Source of the DNA: Acetatifactor sp. | GTDB lineage: Bacteria > Bacillota > Clostridia > Lachnospirales > Lachnospiraceae | Assembly (NCBI GenBank): GCA_024695935.1 | Contig: JAILHH010000001.1 | Coordinates: 64,990 to 128,989, forward strand | Reading direction: 5' to 3' | DNA length: 64,000 nucleotides | Shown here: in pieces, positions 26,529-35,596 of the stretch | How positions within the stretch are numbered: the stretch's first letter is position 1 | Layout: each line of letters starts with the position of its first letter | Made by a program: the position numbers and the translations under genes | The notes under the pieces: generated by a model | Seen by the model: only the letters and a program-made list of their open reading frames with translations | Told to the model about the DNA's origin: nothing | Databases searched by the model: none

Positions 26529-27539
26529 GTGTCAAACAATACGTTCGGTATCGACCTCGGTACATATAATATAAAAATTTACAGCAAGAACGATGACAAT
26601 GTTTTTATCGAAAAAAATATGATCGCCATCGAAAACAAGAATAATATCTTTGCTTACGGCGATTCCGCATACGAGATGTATGAAAAGGCTCCCTCAAATA
26701 TCAATATCAGTTTCCCCCTTTCTAACGGAGTTATTGCTGATATCAAAAATATGCAGACCCTTTTGAAACTCTTTATCGGATATCTTGAAAAGGACAATTT
26801 TAAACCTTCCGATTTCTATATTTCCGTTCCCACGGATGTAACTGAGGTTGAAAAGAGAGCGTTTTATGATCTTGTAAAGGATGCCGGAGTTAAGGCTAAA
26901 AAGATCATGGTGGTGGAAAAGGCTGTGGCCGACGGTCTGGGACTTGATATTGATGTTAAAAATTCCGTGGGCGTACTCATTGTAAATGTCGGTTACGAGA
27001 CTACGGAGATCTCCATCCTGTCTCTTGGCGGAATAGTCCTCAGTAAGATCATAAAAGTCGGAGGACTTAAATTTGATGAGGCTATAAAGAATATTGTCCG
27101 CAAGGAATATTCACTCTTTATCGGAGGAAAAACCGCTGAAAATGTAAAAATGTCCTTAAAGGATCTTGAAGCTGAGCACAAGGGTGCAGTGGTTTACGGA
27201 AGAGATATCGTGACCGGCCTTCCCGTAGAGCGCGAGATACCCACAAAACTTGTTGATTCCTGCCTTGAGGAGCATTTTAATTCCATTATAGACAATATCA
27301 AGGTTATCCTTGAGAGAACTCCCCCGGAACTTGCGGCTGATATTTACAGACACGGAATTTATCTTACCGGTGGCGCAAGCCAGGTAAATCACCTTGCTGA
27401 AAAGATCGCAAACGGTACGGGCCTCAGAGTAAACGTGGTATCCGAACCTACTGCAAGTATCGCAAAGGGTCTTGCAAGGATCATAAAAGATGACAATTAC
27501 AAATCAGTATCCTATTCGATAGAGGGAATGAGTAAATAA
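26529..27539 (+). CDS. mreB: Rod shape-determining protein MreB
   Basis: 336-residue bacterial actin that guides lateral cell wall synthesis. Actin-fold motifs: phosphate 1 FGIDLGTYNIKIY, connect 1 region SVPTDVTEVEKRAFYDLVKDAG, phosphate 2 VGVLIVNVGYETTEIS and adenosine motif IYLTGGASQVNHLA. The GTG start at 26529 has AGGAGGA 9 nt upstream. It heads mreB-mreC-mreD-PBP2-minC-rodA, with one-base or zero-base gaps between the first genes. The sequence is somewhat divergent from B. subtilis MreB. Confidence 0.93.
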   Translation: MSNNTFGIDLGTYNIKIYSKNDDNVFIEKNMIAIENKNNIFAYGDSAYEMYEKAPSNINISFPLSNGVIADIKNMQTLLKLFIGYLEKDNFKPSDFYISVPTDVTEVEKRAFYDLVKDAGVKAKKIMVVEKAVADGLGLDIDVKNSVGVLIVNVGYETTEISILSLGGIVLSKIIKVGGLKFDEAIKNIVRKEYSLFIGGKTAENVKMSLKDLEAEHKGAVVYGRDIVTGLPVEREIPTKLVDSCLEEHFNSIIDNIKVILERTPPELAADIYRHGIYLTGGASQVNHLAEKIANGTGLRVNVVSEPTASIAKGLARIIKDDNYKSVSYSIEGMSK

Positions 27540-28414
27540 TGAGTCCCATTGTCAAAAACAAAGGAGAAAGGTTTTCTCTTCCAAGTAAATACTGGCTTGT
27601 TATCCTCTCTGTCATATGTGTTTTGCTGATGGTCTTTTCCTTTGGTAGCAAAAATTTTGCAAAGCCCTTTAATTATGCCTTCGGATATGTGATCACACCT
27701 CTTGAAAACGGTATAAGTAAGCTTGGCGGATGGCTTTCCGGAAAGAGCGAGGAGATAGTTGAGATCCGGGCTCTTATCAGGGAAAATGAAGCTTTAAAAG
27801 AGCAGGTGGCTTTACTTACCGAAGAAAATACAATTCTGCAACAAAACAGATATGAATTAAATAAGTTAAGAGACCTGATGGAGCTTAATGAGGAATATGA
27901 TGCCTATAACAAAGTGGGCGCCAGGATCATCGCAAAGGATACAGGCAACTGGTATGCATCATTTATCATCGATAAAGGCGAAGATGACGGTCTGGGCCTT
28001 GATATGAATGTAATCGCAGACGGTGGTCTGGTGGGCAGGATCACATCCATCGGAGCAAACTGGGCCAGAGTCACATCGGTAATATCCGATGATTCCAATG
28101 TCAGCGCTATGACCCTTGCTTCGTCCGATACCATGATAGTATCAGGTTCACTGCAGCTTATGAACGAAAACAGGATCACTTTTTCCCAGCTGAGAGATGA
28201 TGACAATGTGGTTGTTGAGGGAGATAAGATAGTCACATCAAATATCAGTGACAAATATCTTCCCAACATTCTGATCGGATATATCAGCCAGATCCAGGTT
28301 GACAACAATAATCTGACAAAATCCGGATATATTTCTCCGGCAGTTGATTTCGAGCATCTTTCCGAAGTGCTCGTCATCACTGATTTAAAGAAAAGCACCG
28401 GTGAGGAACAATAA
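27539..28414 (+). CDS. mreC: Rod shape-determining protein MreC
   Basis: 291 residues. One membrane helix near the N-terminus (residues about 17-38) is followed by a coiled coil (IRENEALKEQVALLTEENTI) and the extracellular beta domain (KVGARIIAKDTGNWYASFII, DKGEDDGLGLDMNVI, GLVGRI). MreC links MreB filaments to PBP2 outside the membrane. The ATG overlaps the mreB stop codon by one base, indicating tight translational coupling. Confidence 0.94.
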   Translation: MSPIVKNKGERFSLPSKYWLVILSVICVLLMVFSFGSKNFAKPFNYAFGYVITPLENGISKLGGWLSGKSEEIVEIRALIRENEALKEQVALLTEENTILQQNRYELNKLRDLMELNEEYDAYNKVGARIIAKDTGNWYASFIIDKGEDDGLGLDMNVIADGGLVGRITSIGANWARVTSVISDDSNVSAMTLASSDTMIVSGSLQLMNENRITFSQLRDDDNVVVEGDKIVTSNISDKYLPNILIGYISQIQVDNNNLTKSGYISPAVDFEHLSEVLVITDLKKSTGEEQ

Positions 28415-28921
28415 ATGTCAGTACTTTTTTCAGTACTTTTGATTTTTATAAGTTTCATATTGCAATCCAGCGTTTTTTCACATTTTGAAGTCGCCGGTAT
28501 TGTACCTAATCTGCTTATAATCGTCACAGCTTCTCTTTCCGTAATGCACGGAGAGAGAAGAGGACTGATTGTAGGCTTTTTCTGTGGCCTTTTACTGGAC
28601 ATATTCTGTGGAGGGCTCCTCGGCTTTTATGCCTTTATAATGATGATGATCGGTTTCATCAACGGAAAATTTTACGGTATATTTTATCCTGAGGAGATAA
28701 AGCTTCCCCTTGCCCTTATTTTTGTTTCCGACCTGACTTACGGAATAGTTATTTATATTACTTTATTTTTGCTGAAGGGCAGATTTGATTTCGGATATTA
28801 TTTTTTAAAGATCATTATTCCGGAATGTCTCTATACAATGGTTGTAACCTTTGTATTTTACCCTTTGATTTTAAAGATCGATACACTGATCTCAGGAAGA
28901 GACCAAAGAGGAGATTACTAA
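28415..28921 (+). CDS. mreD: Rod shape-determining protein MreD
   Basis: 168-residue integral membrane protein with about five hydrophobic segments, for example FSVLLIFISFILQSSVF and LIIVTASLSVMHGERRG at the start, matching MreD. It is part of the elongasome. The ATG directly abuts the mreC stop. Sequence conservation in MreD is low, and position between mreC and PBP2 is the strongest support. Confidence 0.9.
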   Translation: MSVLFSVLLIFISFILQSSVFSHFEVAGIVPNLLIIVTASLSVMHGERRGLIVGFFCGLLLDIFCGGLLGFYAFIMMMIGFINGKFYGIFYPEEIKLPLALIFVSDLTYGIVIYITLFLLKGRFDFGYYFLKIIIPECLYTMVVTFVFYPLILKIDTLISGRDQRGDY

Positions 28922-31807
28922 TTGTTTGAAGATTTGTTAAATGATTTTTTGAATTTCATAACCAGTCGTCTTACGATACTTATCCTTGTCTTTGTGGCTC
29001 TGGGTGGGGTACTTATTTACAGATGCTTTGACCTGCAGATCGTTCACGGCGAGGAATATCTGCGGGATTTTGTGCTTCAGACTGAAAAGACCAGGAATAT
29101 TTCAAGTTCAAGAGGCAATATTTTTGACAGGAACGGGAATCTTTTGGCCTATAATCAGTTGGCTTATTCCGTAAAGATCGAGGATGTTTATGAGTCTTCT
29201 TCAAAGAAAAACGCTGAACTGAACGATACCATCTACAAGCTCATAAAGATGGTTGAAAAAAACGGAGACAGTATAAATGTTGATTTCAAGATCTTTGTAA
29301 ACGAGGACGGAGATTTTGAATACAACGTTGAGGGAACGGCTCTGTTGCGTTTTCTGGCTGATATCTACGGTTATACCACTGTGGATAAGCTTACGGATCT
29401 ACAAAAGAAAGCCTCTCCTCTGGATATTATGGAATATCTTAGCCGAAACTCCGGAAAAGGCGTGTATTATGCCATCGGTGAAAATGATGAAAAAGGCGAA
29501 TTTGTGCCGGGAATGGGTTATTCAAATGAGGACTGGTTAAAGATCGTTTCCATCAGATATTCAATGTCTTTGACGTCCTTCAGAAAATATATCGGTACCA
29601 CAGTTGCCTCGAATGTAAGCGATGAGACCGTGGCCGTTATAATGGAAAATTCCACGGATCTGCCCGGCGTGACCATCGAAGAAGATACCGTCAGAAAATA
29701 TGTGGACAGCAAATATTTTGCCCATGTGCTGGGATATACCGGAAATATTTCATCCGAACAGCTTCAGACTTTGAACGATCAGGTCATCGAAGAAGGCGGA
29801 GAAGCGGATACTTATTCCTTAAACGATGTGGTAGGTAAAAGCGGTATCGAATCCTATATGGAGACTACCCTCCAGGGAACAAAGGGATATGAGAAGGTGA
29901 TAGTTGATGTCACAGGAAAAGTCATCTCTATTTTGGAGACTCAGGATGCAGTTGCGGGAAATGATGTCTATCTGACAATAGATAAAGATCTGACCATTGC
30001 TACCTATAATATCATTGAACAGAAGCTTGCAGGTATGGTGGCTGCAAAGATCATTAATACCAAGGAATATCATGGCACAGAAAACTCCTCCAGTTCCGAT
30101 ATAAAGATACCTATTTATGATGTATACTATGCGACCATAAACAACAGTATCATCAATATCAAACATTTCACCGATGAAAATGCCGGCGAAAAGGAAAAGG
30201 AAGTATACTCTAAATTCTTATCCTACAGAGAACAGGCATATGAAAAACTCAGGAGAGAATTACTTGAGACAAAGACACCATATAACAAGCTTTCCAACGA
30301 ATATCAGGTTTACGAGAGTAATATCGTCACACTTCTTAATAAAAACGGCATCATAGATTCCGATAAGGTTGACACTTCGGATCCTACATATATCGCCTGG
30401 ACCACGGATGAAGTCATAAGTCTTTGTGAGTATTTAAATTATTGTATTTCCATGAACTGGATCGATGTTACAAAGCTTAAACTTGACGATAAATATTCCG
30501 ATTCTTCTGAAATATATGCAAGGATCGTTGATGAGATAATCGAGCTTGTTGACGGAAATACCGAGCTTCAAAAGAGATTTTATAAGTATATGCTTTTATC
30601 AGATGTGATCTCCGGAAGGGATATTTGCATAATTTTGTGCGAACAGGGTCTCGTGGATGTGCCCATCGAGGATGAAAGTGCCATTTATGATAATAAGATT
30701 TCCGCTTATCAGTTTATGATGAACAGGATCACAAATATCGATATTACTCCGGCCCAGCTGGCCCTTGATCCATGTAATGCTTCGGTTGTTGTCACCGATG
30801 TAAATACCGGTAACGTGCTGGCTCTTGTCACATATCCGGGATATGACAATAATAAGATGGCAAATTCCATTGATGCGGAATACTATGCTCAGCTTATTAA
30901 TGACAAGTCTAATCCCCAGTATAATTTTGCAACCCAGAATAAGACCGCTCCCGGATCCACCTTCAAGATGGTTTCCGCTTCCGCGGCACTTATGGAAGGC
31001 ATTTTGGATCTTAATGACAGGATAAACTGTACCGGTCTGTTTTCGCTGATCACTCCTTCGCCAAAATGCTGGAAAACAAGTGGTCACGGATATGAAAATG
31101 TTACGACTGCTATCAGGGATTCGTGTAACTATTTCTTTTATGATGTGGGTTATCTGCTTTCCACGGGGTCCGGTTCTTTTGTTCCCGAGGAAGGGCTGGC
31201 AGAACTTGCAAAATATGCGGATATGTACGGATTGTCCGAAAAGACCGGAATTGAGATAGGAGAGGAAACACCTAATGTTTCCGATTCCGATCCCGTGCGA
31301 AGCGCCATCGGACAGGGCACAAACTCCTATACCACAGTAGGCCTTGCCAGATATGTGACCACTGTGGCTAACAGTGGAACCTGCTTTGATCTGACACTTA
31401 TTGACAAGGTATGTGATTCGGATAAAAATACACTTTTCCAGAACAGCCCCAAGGTTAGAAATATTGTGGAGATGCCTGACAGTTACTGGAATTCCATCCA
31501 TTCCGGTATGAGAATGGTGGTTCAAAATAAGGCTTATTTCTCGGATCTGGCTGTAAATGTGGCAGGTAAGACGGGAACCGCCGAGCAGAGTAAATCAAGA
31601 CCAAACCACGCGCTCTTTGTGTGCTATGCTCCCTATGAAAACCCGGAAGTTGCAATAGCCACACGTATTCCTTTCGGTTATTCTTCGGATTATGCGGCTC
31701 AGCTTACCAGAGAAGTGATCAAATACTATTACGGTCTTGCCGAGGAAGATGATATTATTACCGGAACCGCAATTGAAAGTTCAAATGCCGTTTCGAATGA
31801 AATGTAA
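28922..31807 (+). CDS. mrdA: Penicillin-binding protein 2 (class B, elongation)
   Basis: 961-residue class B transpeptidase that crosslinks peptidoglycan during elongation with RodA. One N-terminal membrane helix (about 15-35) precedes the dimerisation domain (SSRGNIFDRNGNLLAYN). The transpeptidase motifs are SxxK in APGSTFKM (about 678), SxN in DSCNYFF and KTG in AGKTGTAEQ (about 882). Between the first helix of the catalytic domain (residue about 375) and the strand SVVVTDVNTGNVLALV lies an insertion of roughly 240 residues, rich in charged helices. The TTG start with AGAGGAG upstream fits the operon. Confidence 0.93.
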   Translation: MFEDLLNDFLNFITSRLTILILVFVALGGVLIYRCFDLQIVHGEEYLRDFVLQTEKTRNISSSRGNIFDRNGNLLAYNQLAYSVKIEDVYESSSKKNAELNDTIYKLIKMVEKNGDSINVDFKIFVNEDGDFEYNVEGTALLRFLADIYGYTTVDKLTDLQKKASPLDIMEYLSRNSGKGVYYAIGENDEKGEFVPGMGYSNEDWLKIVSIRYSMSLTSFRKYIGTTVASNVSDETVAVIMENSTDLPGVTIEEDTVRKYVDSKYFAHVLGYTGNISSEQLQTLNDQVIEEGGEADTYSLNDVVGKSGIESYMETTLQGTKGYEKVIVDVTGKVISILETQDAVAGNDVYLTIDKDLTIATYNIIEQKLAGMVAAKIINTKEYHGTENSSSSDIKIPIYDVYYATINNSIINIKHFTDENAGEKEKEVYSKFLSYREQAYEKLRRELLETKTPYNKLSNEYQVYESNIVTLLNKNGIIDSDKVDTSDPTYIAWTTDEVISLCEYLNYCISMNWIDVTKLKLDDKYSDSSEIYARIVDEIIELVDGNTELQKRFYKYMLLSDVISGRDICIILCEQGLVDVPIEDESAIYDNKISAYQFMMNRITNIDITPAQLALDPCNASVVVTDVNTGNVLALVTYPGYDNNKMANSIDAEYYAQLINDKSNPQYNFATQNKTAPGSTFKMVSASAALMEGILDLNDRINCTGLFSLITPSPKCWKTSGHGYENVTTAIRDSCNYFFYDVGYLLSTGSGSFVPEEGLAELAKYADMYGLSEKTGIEIGEETPNVSDSDPVRSAIGQGTNSYTTVGLARYVTTVANSGTCFDLTLIDKVCDSDKNTLFQNSPKVRNIVEMPDSYWNSIHSGMRMVVQNKAYFSDLAVNVAGKTGTAEQSKSRPNHALFVCYAPYENPEVAIATRIPFGYSSDYAAQLTREVIKYYYGLAEEDDIITGTAIESSNAVSNEM

Positions 31808-31835
31808 ATATGTTCAAGGAGATTTTTACTACTAA

Positions 31836-32519
31836 ATGGAAAATGTTGTCATAAAAAGTTTTCAAAACGGAATAACACTTTTGATCAATGTAGACAGTGA
31901 TATCGATGATGTCGTCAAAGAGGTCTCACTTAAATTTTCCGAGGCTAACAAGTTCTTCGGAAACTCAAAGATGGCAATATCCTTTGAGGGAAAAGTCTTA
32001 AATGACGATCAGAAAAAAGAAATCATAAATGCCATCAATAAAAGCTGTGATATGAAGATCGTCTGCATCTGTGAAAAGGACAGAGAAAAAAACAGAGAAT
32101 TTTCAAGAGCTCTTGCGAAGGTTGATTCCATTGCATCACCTGAAGATGTGGCAACTGTTTACAGGGGAAGCATTGTAAATAATGATAAGATCGAATTAAA
32201 GAATTCCCTTGTGGTTGTGGGTAGTGTAAATCCCGGATGTGAGATATGTTCCGAGGGAAATATCATTGTTCTCGGAGGCCTTTACGGCATTGCCATTGCG
32301 GGAAACGAATCGGAAGGAGACGGACATTTTATTTTCGCTCTTGAGATGGAGCCTGAATATATGGAAGTTGACGGCAGAAAGATAAGTCTCCAAAAGCCTT
32401 CAAAGTGGCCCATAAAGGCCAAAGTTCTTCCAAAGATCGCATATTTAAAAGACGGAAGAGGCGTTATTGAAAATTACAGTGGCGAAAAGGCTGCAATGTT
32501 TGATTTTTATAAGGATTAA
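31836..32519 (+). CDS. minC: Septum site-determining protein MinC (diverged, without MinD/MinE)
   Basis: 227 residues. The N-terminal 100 are the FtsZ-inhibiting domain type; residues 105-180 are the MinC beta-helix with GSVNPGCEICSEGNIIVLGG. The loop where most MinC proteins carry RSGQ, a MinD contact known from E. coli, reads SIVNND here (112-117), and the usual LRG..HAG reads LYGIAIAG. A nonconserved tail of 45 residues follows. Related operons usually have minD and minE next; here rodA starts 3 nt later. MinC may act without MinD, or MinD may be encoded elsewhere. Confidence 0.85.
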   Translation: MENVVIKSFQNGITLLINVDSDIDDVVKEVSLKFSEANKFFGNSKMAISFEGKVLNDDQKKEIINAINKSCDMKIVCICEKDREKNREFSRALAKVDSIASPEDVATVYRGSIVNNDKIELKNSLVVVGSVNPGCEICSEGNIIVLGGLYGIAIAGNESEGDGHFIFALEMEPEYMEVDGRKISLQKPSKWPIKAKVLPKIAYLKDGRGVIENYSGEKAAMFDFYKD

Positions 32520-32522
32520 AAT

Positions 32523-33641
32523 ATGTTTACAAGATTTAAGTTAAAGGATTATGACTTCAGATTGATCATACCGGTGATTCTTTTGTCTGTGATCGGGGTA
32601 ATGGTAATAGGATCCGCTCAGGAATCTTTAAAGAGCAAGCAGCTTTACGGTGTCATCGCAGGTATCGCTTTGATGCTCATAATTTCCTTTGTGAATTACT
32701 CCTTTGTGCTTAAGTTTCAATGGCTCATATACGGATTAAATCTCCTCCTCTTAGCCATGGTATTTTTTGGCGGAGAATCCTCCCATGGTGCCCAGAGATG
32801 GCTTGTTATCGGAGGTATCCAATTCCAGCCTTCGGAAACTGCCAAAATCTTATTGATTTTATTTTTCGCACAGTTTATTATGAAATATAAGGACAAAATC
32901 AATACGATCCCCGTACTTTTAATGTATGGTGTTTTTGCTGTTATTCCCTGGGCTTTGATAGCTTTGCAGCCTGATCTTTCCACCAGTATAGTAATAGTTG
33001 TGGTGCTTTGCCTTATGTTGTTTGCAGGTGGTATCAGTTACAAGATCGTATTTGCGGCTTTTGCCGTTGCAGTGCCTGCTGTTATCGTGGTAGTCTCTCT
33101 GGCACTCAATCCAGATTCGGATATACTTCGCTCTTATCAAAAAGAGCGTATCCTGGCTTTCATAAATCCGGAAGAGTATGCTCTGGATGAGGCTTATCAG
33201 CAGTTGAATTCCGTTACGGCCATTGCCTCAGGTCAGCTTGACGGCAAGGGTTATAAAAATAATGAGATAACGTCCGTCAAAAACGGAAGATATTATTCCG
33301 AGGCACAGACAGACTTTATCTTTGCCGTTATCGGAGAAGAATTTGGTTTTAAAGGCAGTTTGATAGTAATAGTTTTACTGTTTTGGATCGCACTGGAATG
33401 CATTATGGTTGCCATCAAAGCCAAGGACGTGGCAGGATGCGTGATCGCTACCGGTGTGGGGGGATTAATAGCTTTTCAAGGTTTTTTCAATATCGGAGTT
33501 GCGACATTTATACTCCCTAACACAGGTCTTCCTTTGCCATTTGTAAGTTATGGACTGACATCACTTCTCAGTCTGTATATGTGCATCGGATTTGTGTTAA
33601 ACGTACGATTGCAACCTAAGAAAACGACAAAATTCAGTTAG
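32523..33641 (+). CDS. rodA: Peptidoglycan polymerase RodA (FtsW/RodA/SpoVE family)
   Basis: 372-residue SEDS glycosyltransferase with about ten membrane segments. Family signs: GGESSHGAQRWLVIGGIQFQ, the loop after it with FQPSETAKILLILFFA, and the late NTGLPLPFVSYGLTSLL. It works with PBP2, encoded 0.7 kb upstream, in lateral wall growth; operon position favours RodA over FtsW. The ATG is 3 nt after the minC stop, so translation is coupled. Confidence 0.92.
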   Translation: MFTRFKLKDYDFRLIIPVILLSVIGVMVIGSAQESLKSKQLYGVIAGIALMLIISFVNYSFVLKFQWLIYGLNLLLLAMVFFGGESSHGAQRWLVIGGIQFQPSETAKILLILFFAQFIMKYKDKINTIPVLLMYGVFAVIPWALIALQPDLSTSIVIVVVLCLMLFAGGISYKIVFAAFAVAVPAVIVVVSLALNPDSDILRSYQKERILAFINPEEYALDEAYQQLNSVTAIASGQLDGKGYKNNEITSVKNGRYYSEAQTDFIFAVIGEEFGFKGSLIVIVLLFWIALECIMVAIKAKDVAGCVIATGVGGLIAFQGFFNIGVATFILPNTGLPLPFVSYGLTSLLSLYMCIGFVLNVRLQPKKTTKFS

Positions 33642-33659
33642 AGAGGGTGTGTTCATAAT

Positions 33660-34055
33660 ATGAATATTGCTTTGATTGCACATGATGCAAAGAAAAAACT
33701 GATGCAGAATTTTTGTATTGCATACAGAGGTATTTTGACTAAGAATGAATTGTTTGCCACAGGTACTACCGGCAGACTGATAGAGGAAGTAACCAATCTT
33801 TCCATCCATAAATATCTTGCCGGACATTTGGGCGGAATGCAGCAGATCGGTGCTCAGATCGAGCATAATCAGATCGACCTTGTGATCTTTTTAAGAGATC
33901 CCATTAAGCCTAAGAGTCACGAGCCTGACGTAAATGATGTCGTAAAACTTTGCGATATGCACAATATACCGCTTGCCACAAATCTTGCAACAGCTGAGTT
34001 ACTTATCAAATCACTTGACAGAGGAGATTTAGAGTGGCGTGAAATGTACAAATAG
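33660..34055 (+). CDS. mgsA: Methylglyoxal synthase
   Basis: 131-residue enzyme converting dihydroxyacetone phosphate to methylglyoxal, a phosphate-releasing bypass of glycolysis. Typical motifs: ALIAHDAKKKLMQNFC, ATGTTGRLIEE (phosphate binding), GGMQQIGAQI, FLRDPIKPKSHEPDV with the catalytic Asp, and NIPLATNLATAE. Its place after rodA in the min/rod operon is common in clostridia. It overlaps the following carboxypeptidase gene by 17 nt. Confidence 0.96.
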   Translation: MNIALIAHDAKKKLMQNFCIAYRGILTKNELFATGTTGRLIEEVTNLSIHKYLAGHLGGMQQIGAQIEHNQIDLVIFLRDPIKPKSHEPDVNDVVKLCDMHNIPLATNLATAELLIKSLDRGDLEWREMYK

Positions 34056-35016
34056 GATCATTTTCTTTTTATTAACGGTTACCATTAGCTTTTCGCTTTG
34101 CGGATGCGGTAACCTGTCATACAAAAACGCATATTCTCCGAATTTAAATATATCAGCTTTTGATATTATCGGAGATTCTTCACATGTTTTTGCGGATTCT
34201 TTTGCCTCACCTCTTGTGGTGGACGAGGGGGATATTCTCCCTGAATCCGTAGATATGTCTGAAGCCGGTTCGGCCATATTGTATTCATTGGATGACAGAA
34301 CCGTCCTGTTTTCAAAAAATGCCAATTTAAAAATGTATCCCGCCAGTCTGACAAAGGTCATGACTGCTCTTGTCGCGCTTAAATACGGGTCTCCGGATCA
34401 GGTTTTAAAGGCTACGGGAGCCGTTAATGTGACAGAAAGCGGTGCCACTCTTATCGGACTTAAAGCGGGAGATACAATGACTCTTGATCAGGCGCTTCAT
34501 GTTCTGTTAATAAACTCTTCAAATGATGCGGCGCTTCTTATCGCAGACTGCATCGGTGGAAGCGTGGAGAGATTTGTGGAAATGATGAATGAGGAGGCTG
34601 CAAGAATCGGCGCCACAAACACCAGCTTTTGCAATCCGAATGGGCTTACGGATGAAAACCATTATACCACTGCTTATGATCTTTATCTTATCTTTAATGA
34701 GGCATTAAAGTATGAGGAGTTTAAGGAGATAATTCCCATGACTTCTTACGAGACTGTTTATTACGATCAGAACGGCAAGGCAAAAAATGTGTCCATTTCT
34801 ACCACCAATCAGTATTTAAAAGGGGTTTATCAAAGTCCTGACGGAGTTACCGTGATCGGAGGAAAGACCGGTACCACTAATGCCGCGGGGCATTGTCTCA
34901 TACTTTATTCCAAGGATGATTACGGCGCTTCATATATTTCAGTGATATTGTCTTCATCATCAAGAGAAAAAATATACGAAGAAATGTCAGATATGCTGTC
35001 ACTTGTCAAAAAATAA
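34039..35016 (+). CDS. D-alanyl-D-alanine carboxypeptidase, probable lipoprotein
   Basis: 325-residue S11 family D,D-carboxypeptidase that trims the terminal D-Ala of muropeptides outside the membrane. The N-terminus is a lipoprotein signal: KCTNR, a hydrophobic run, then SLCGC with Cys23 as the likely lipidated residue. Catalytic motifs: SLTK (103-106), SSN (160-162) and GGKTGTTNAAG near residue 275. The C-terminal domain usually found after the catalytic domain is absent, consistent with the short length. The GTG start overlaps mgsA and uses the GAGGAG at 34021, giving long spacing. Confidence 0.87.
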   Translation: MKCTNRIIFFLLTVTISFSLCGCGNLSYKNAYSPNLNISAFDIIGDSSHVFADSFASPLVVDEGDILPESVDMSEAGSAILYSLDDRTVLFSKNANLKMYPASLTKVMTALVALKYGSPDQVLKATGAVNVTESGATLIGLKAGDTMTLDQALHVLLINSSNDAALLIADCIGGSVERFVEMMNEEAARIGATNTSFCNPNGLTDENHYTTAYDLYLIFNEALKYEEFKEIIPMTSYETVYYDQNGKAKNVSISTTNQYLKGVYQSPDGVTVIGGKTGTTNAAGHCLILYSKDDYGASYISVILSSSSREKIYEEMSDMLSLVKK

Positions 35017-35017
35017 G

Positions 35018-35046
35018 TTGTCTTTTCATAGGGCATATTCTATAAT
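35018..35046 (+). promoter_or_regulatory. Promoter of the small P-loop gene
   Basis: TTGTCT (35018-35023), a 17-nt spacer and TATAAT (35041-35046), followed by a 43-nt leader to the ribosome site. Confidence 0.75.
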
Positions 35047-35095
35047 TGATTTATATATTAAACTTAATATCAATCAAATTTCAGGAGGGCTTTCT

Positions 35096-35518
35096 ATGGT
35101 TGAGTTAATTGTGGGGAATAAGGGTAAAGGCAAGACGAAGCATCTGCTTGACAAGGTAAACAAAGCGGTCAAGACCGCTTCAGGCAATATCGTTTATCTT
35201 GACAAGAACACCGACAACATGTTTGAACTTAATAACAAGATCAGACTTATAAATGTATCTCAGTATTTGGTTGATAACCCTGGCGAATTCGTAGGTTTTG
35301 TCAGCGGTATTCTTTCTCAGGACAATGATCTTGAACAGATTTATATAGATTGTCTCCTGATCCTTGCAGGTTCGGATGAACCGGATCCCATATTCGATGC
35401 TTTGAGAAAAATCGATAAATTGAGCGAGAAATTTGACGTGGATTTCACCGTCGTTATTTCTTATGAGGAGAAAGCATTCCCCGAAGATCTGAAAGAAAAG
35501 ATTATTTTGGCCCTTTAA
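35096..35518 (+). CDS. Small P-loop NTPase-like protein, unknown function
   Basis: 140 residues. The N-terminus MVELIVGNKGKGKTKHLLD has a Walker A motif (7-14). A possible Walker B-like stretch is YIDCLLILAGSDEPD near residue 83. Related short proteins in Lachnospiraceae are often labelled twitching motility protein PilT, but nothing beyond the P-loop supports that. The ATG at 35096 has CAGGAGGG 5 nt upstream and a good promoter; longer in-frame starts precede the promoter. It stands alone, with a terminator behind it. Confidence 0.8.
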   Translation: MVELIVGNKGKGKTKHLLDKVNKAVKTASGNIVYLDKNTDNMFELNNKIRLINVSQYLVDNPGEFVGFVSGILSQDNDLEQIYIDCLLILAGSDEPDPIFDALRKIDKLSEKFDVDFTVVISYEEKAFPEDLKEKIILAL

Positions 35519-35535
35519 TTTGTTTGAAAATTATT

Positions 35536-35558
35536 GACCCCGGAAATCCGGGGTCTTT
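35536..35558 (+). terminator. Terminator after the P-loop gene
   Basis: GACCCCGGA (35536-35544) pairs with TCCGGGGTC (35547-35555) with a very tight loop, then only TTT. The stem is strong but the T-run is short, so termination may be partial. Confidence 0.65.
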
Positions 35559-35596
35559 GCATGAGTAAAAGAAAACAGAAACCGGAGATCAGGCTT

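Noticed and set aside
30599-31525. 308-codon open frame antisense to the PBP2 gene
   Set aside because: It mirrors the transpeptidase domain on the other strand, without ribosome site or recognisable domain.
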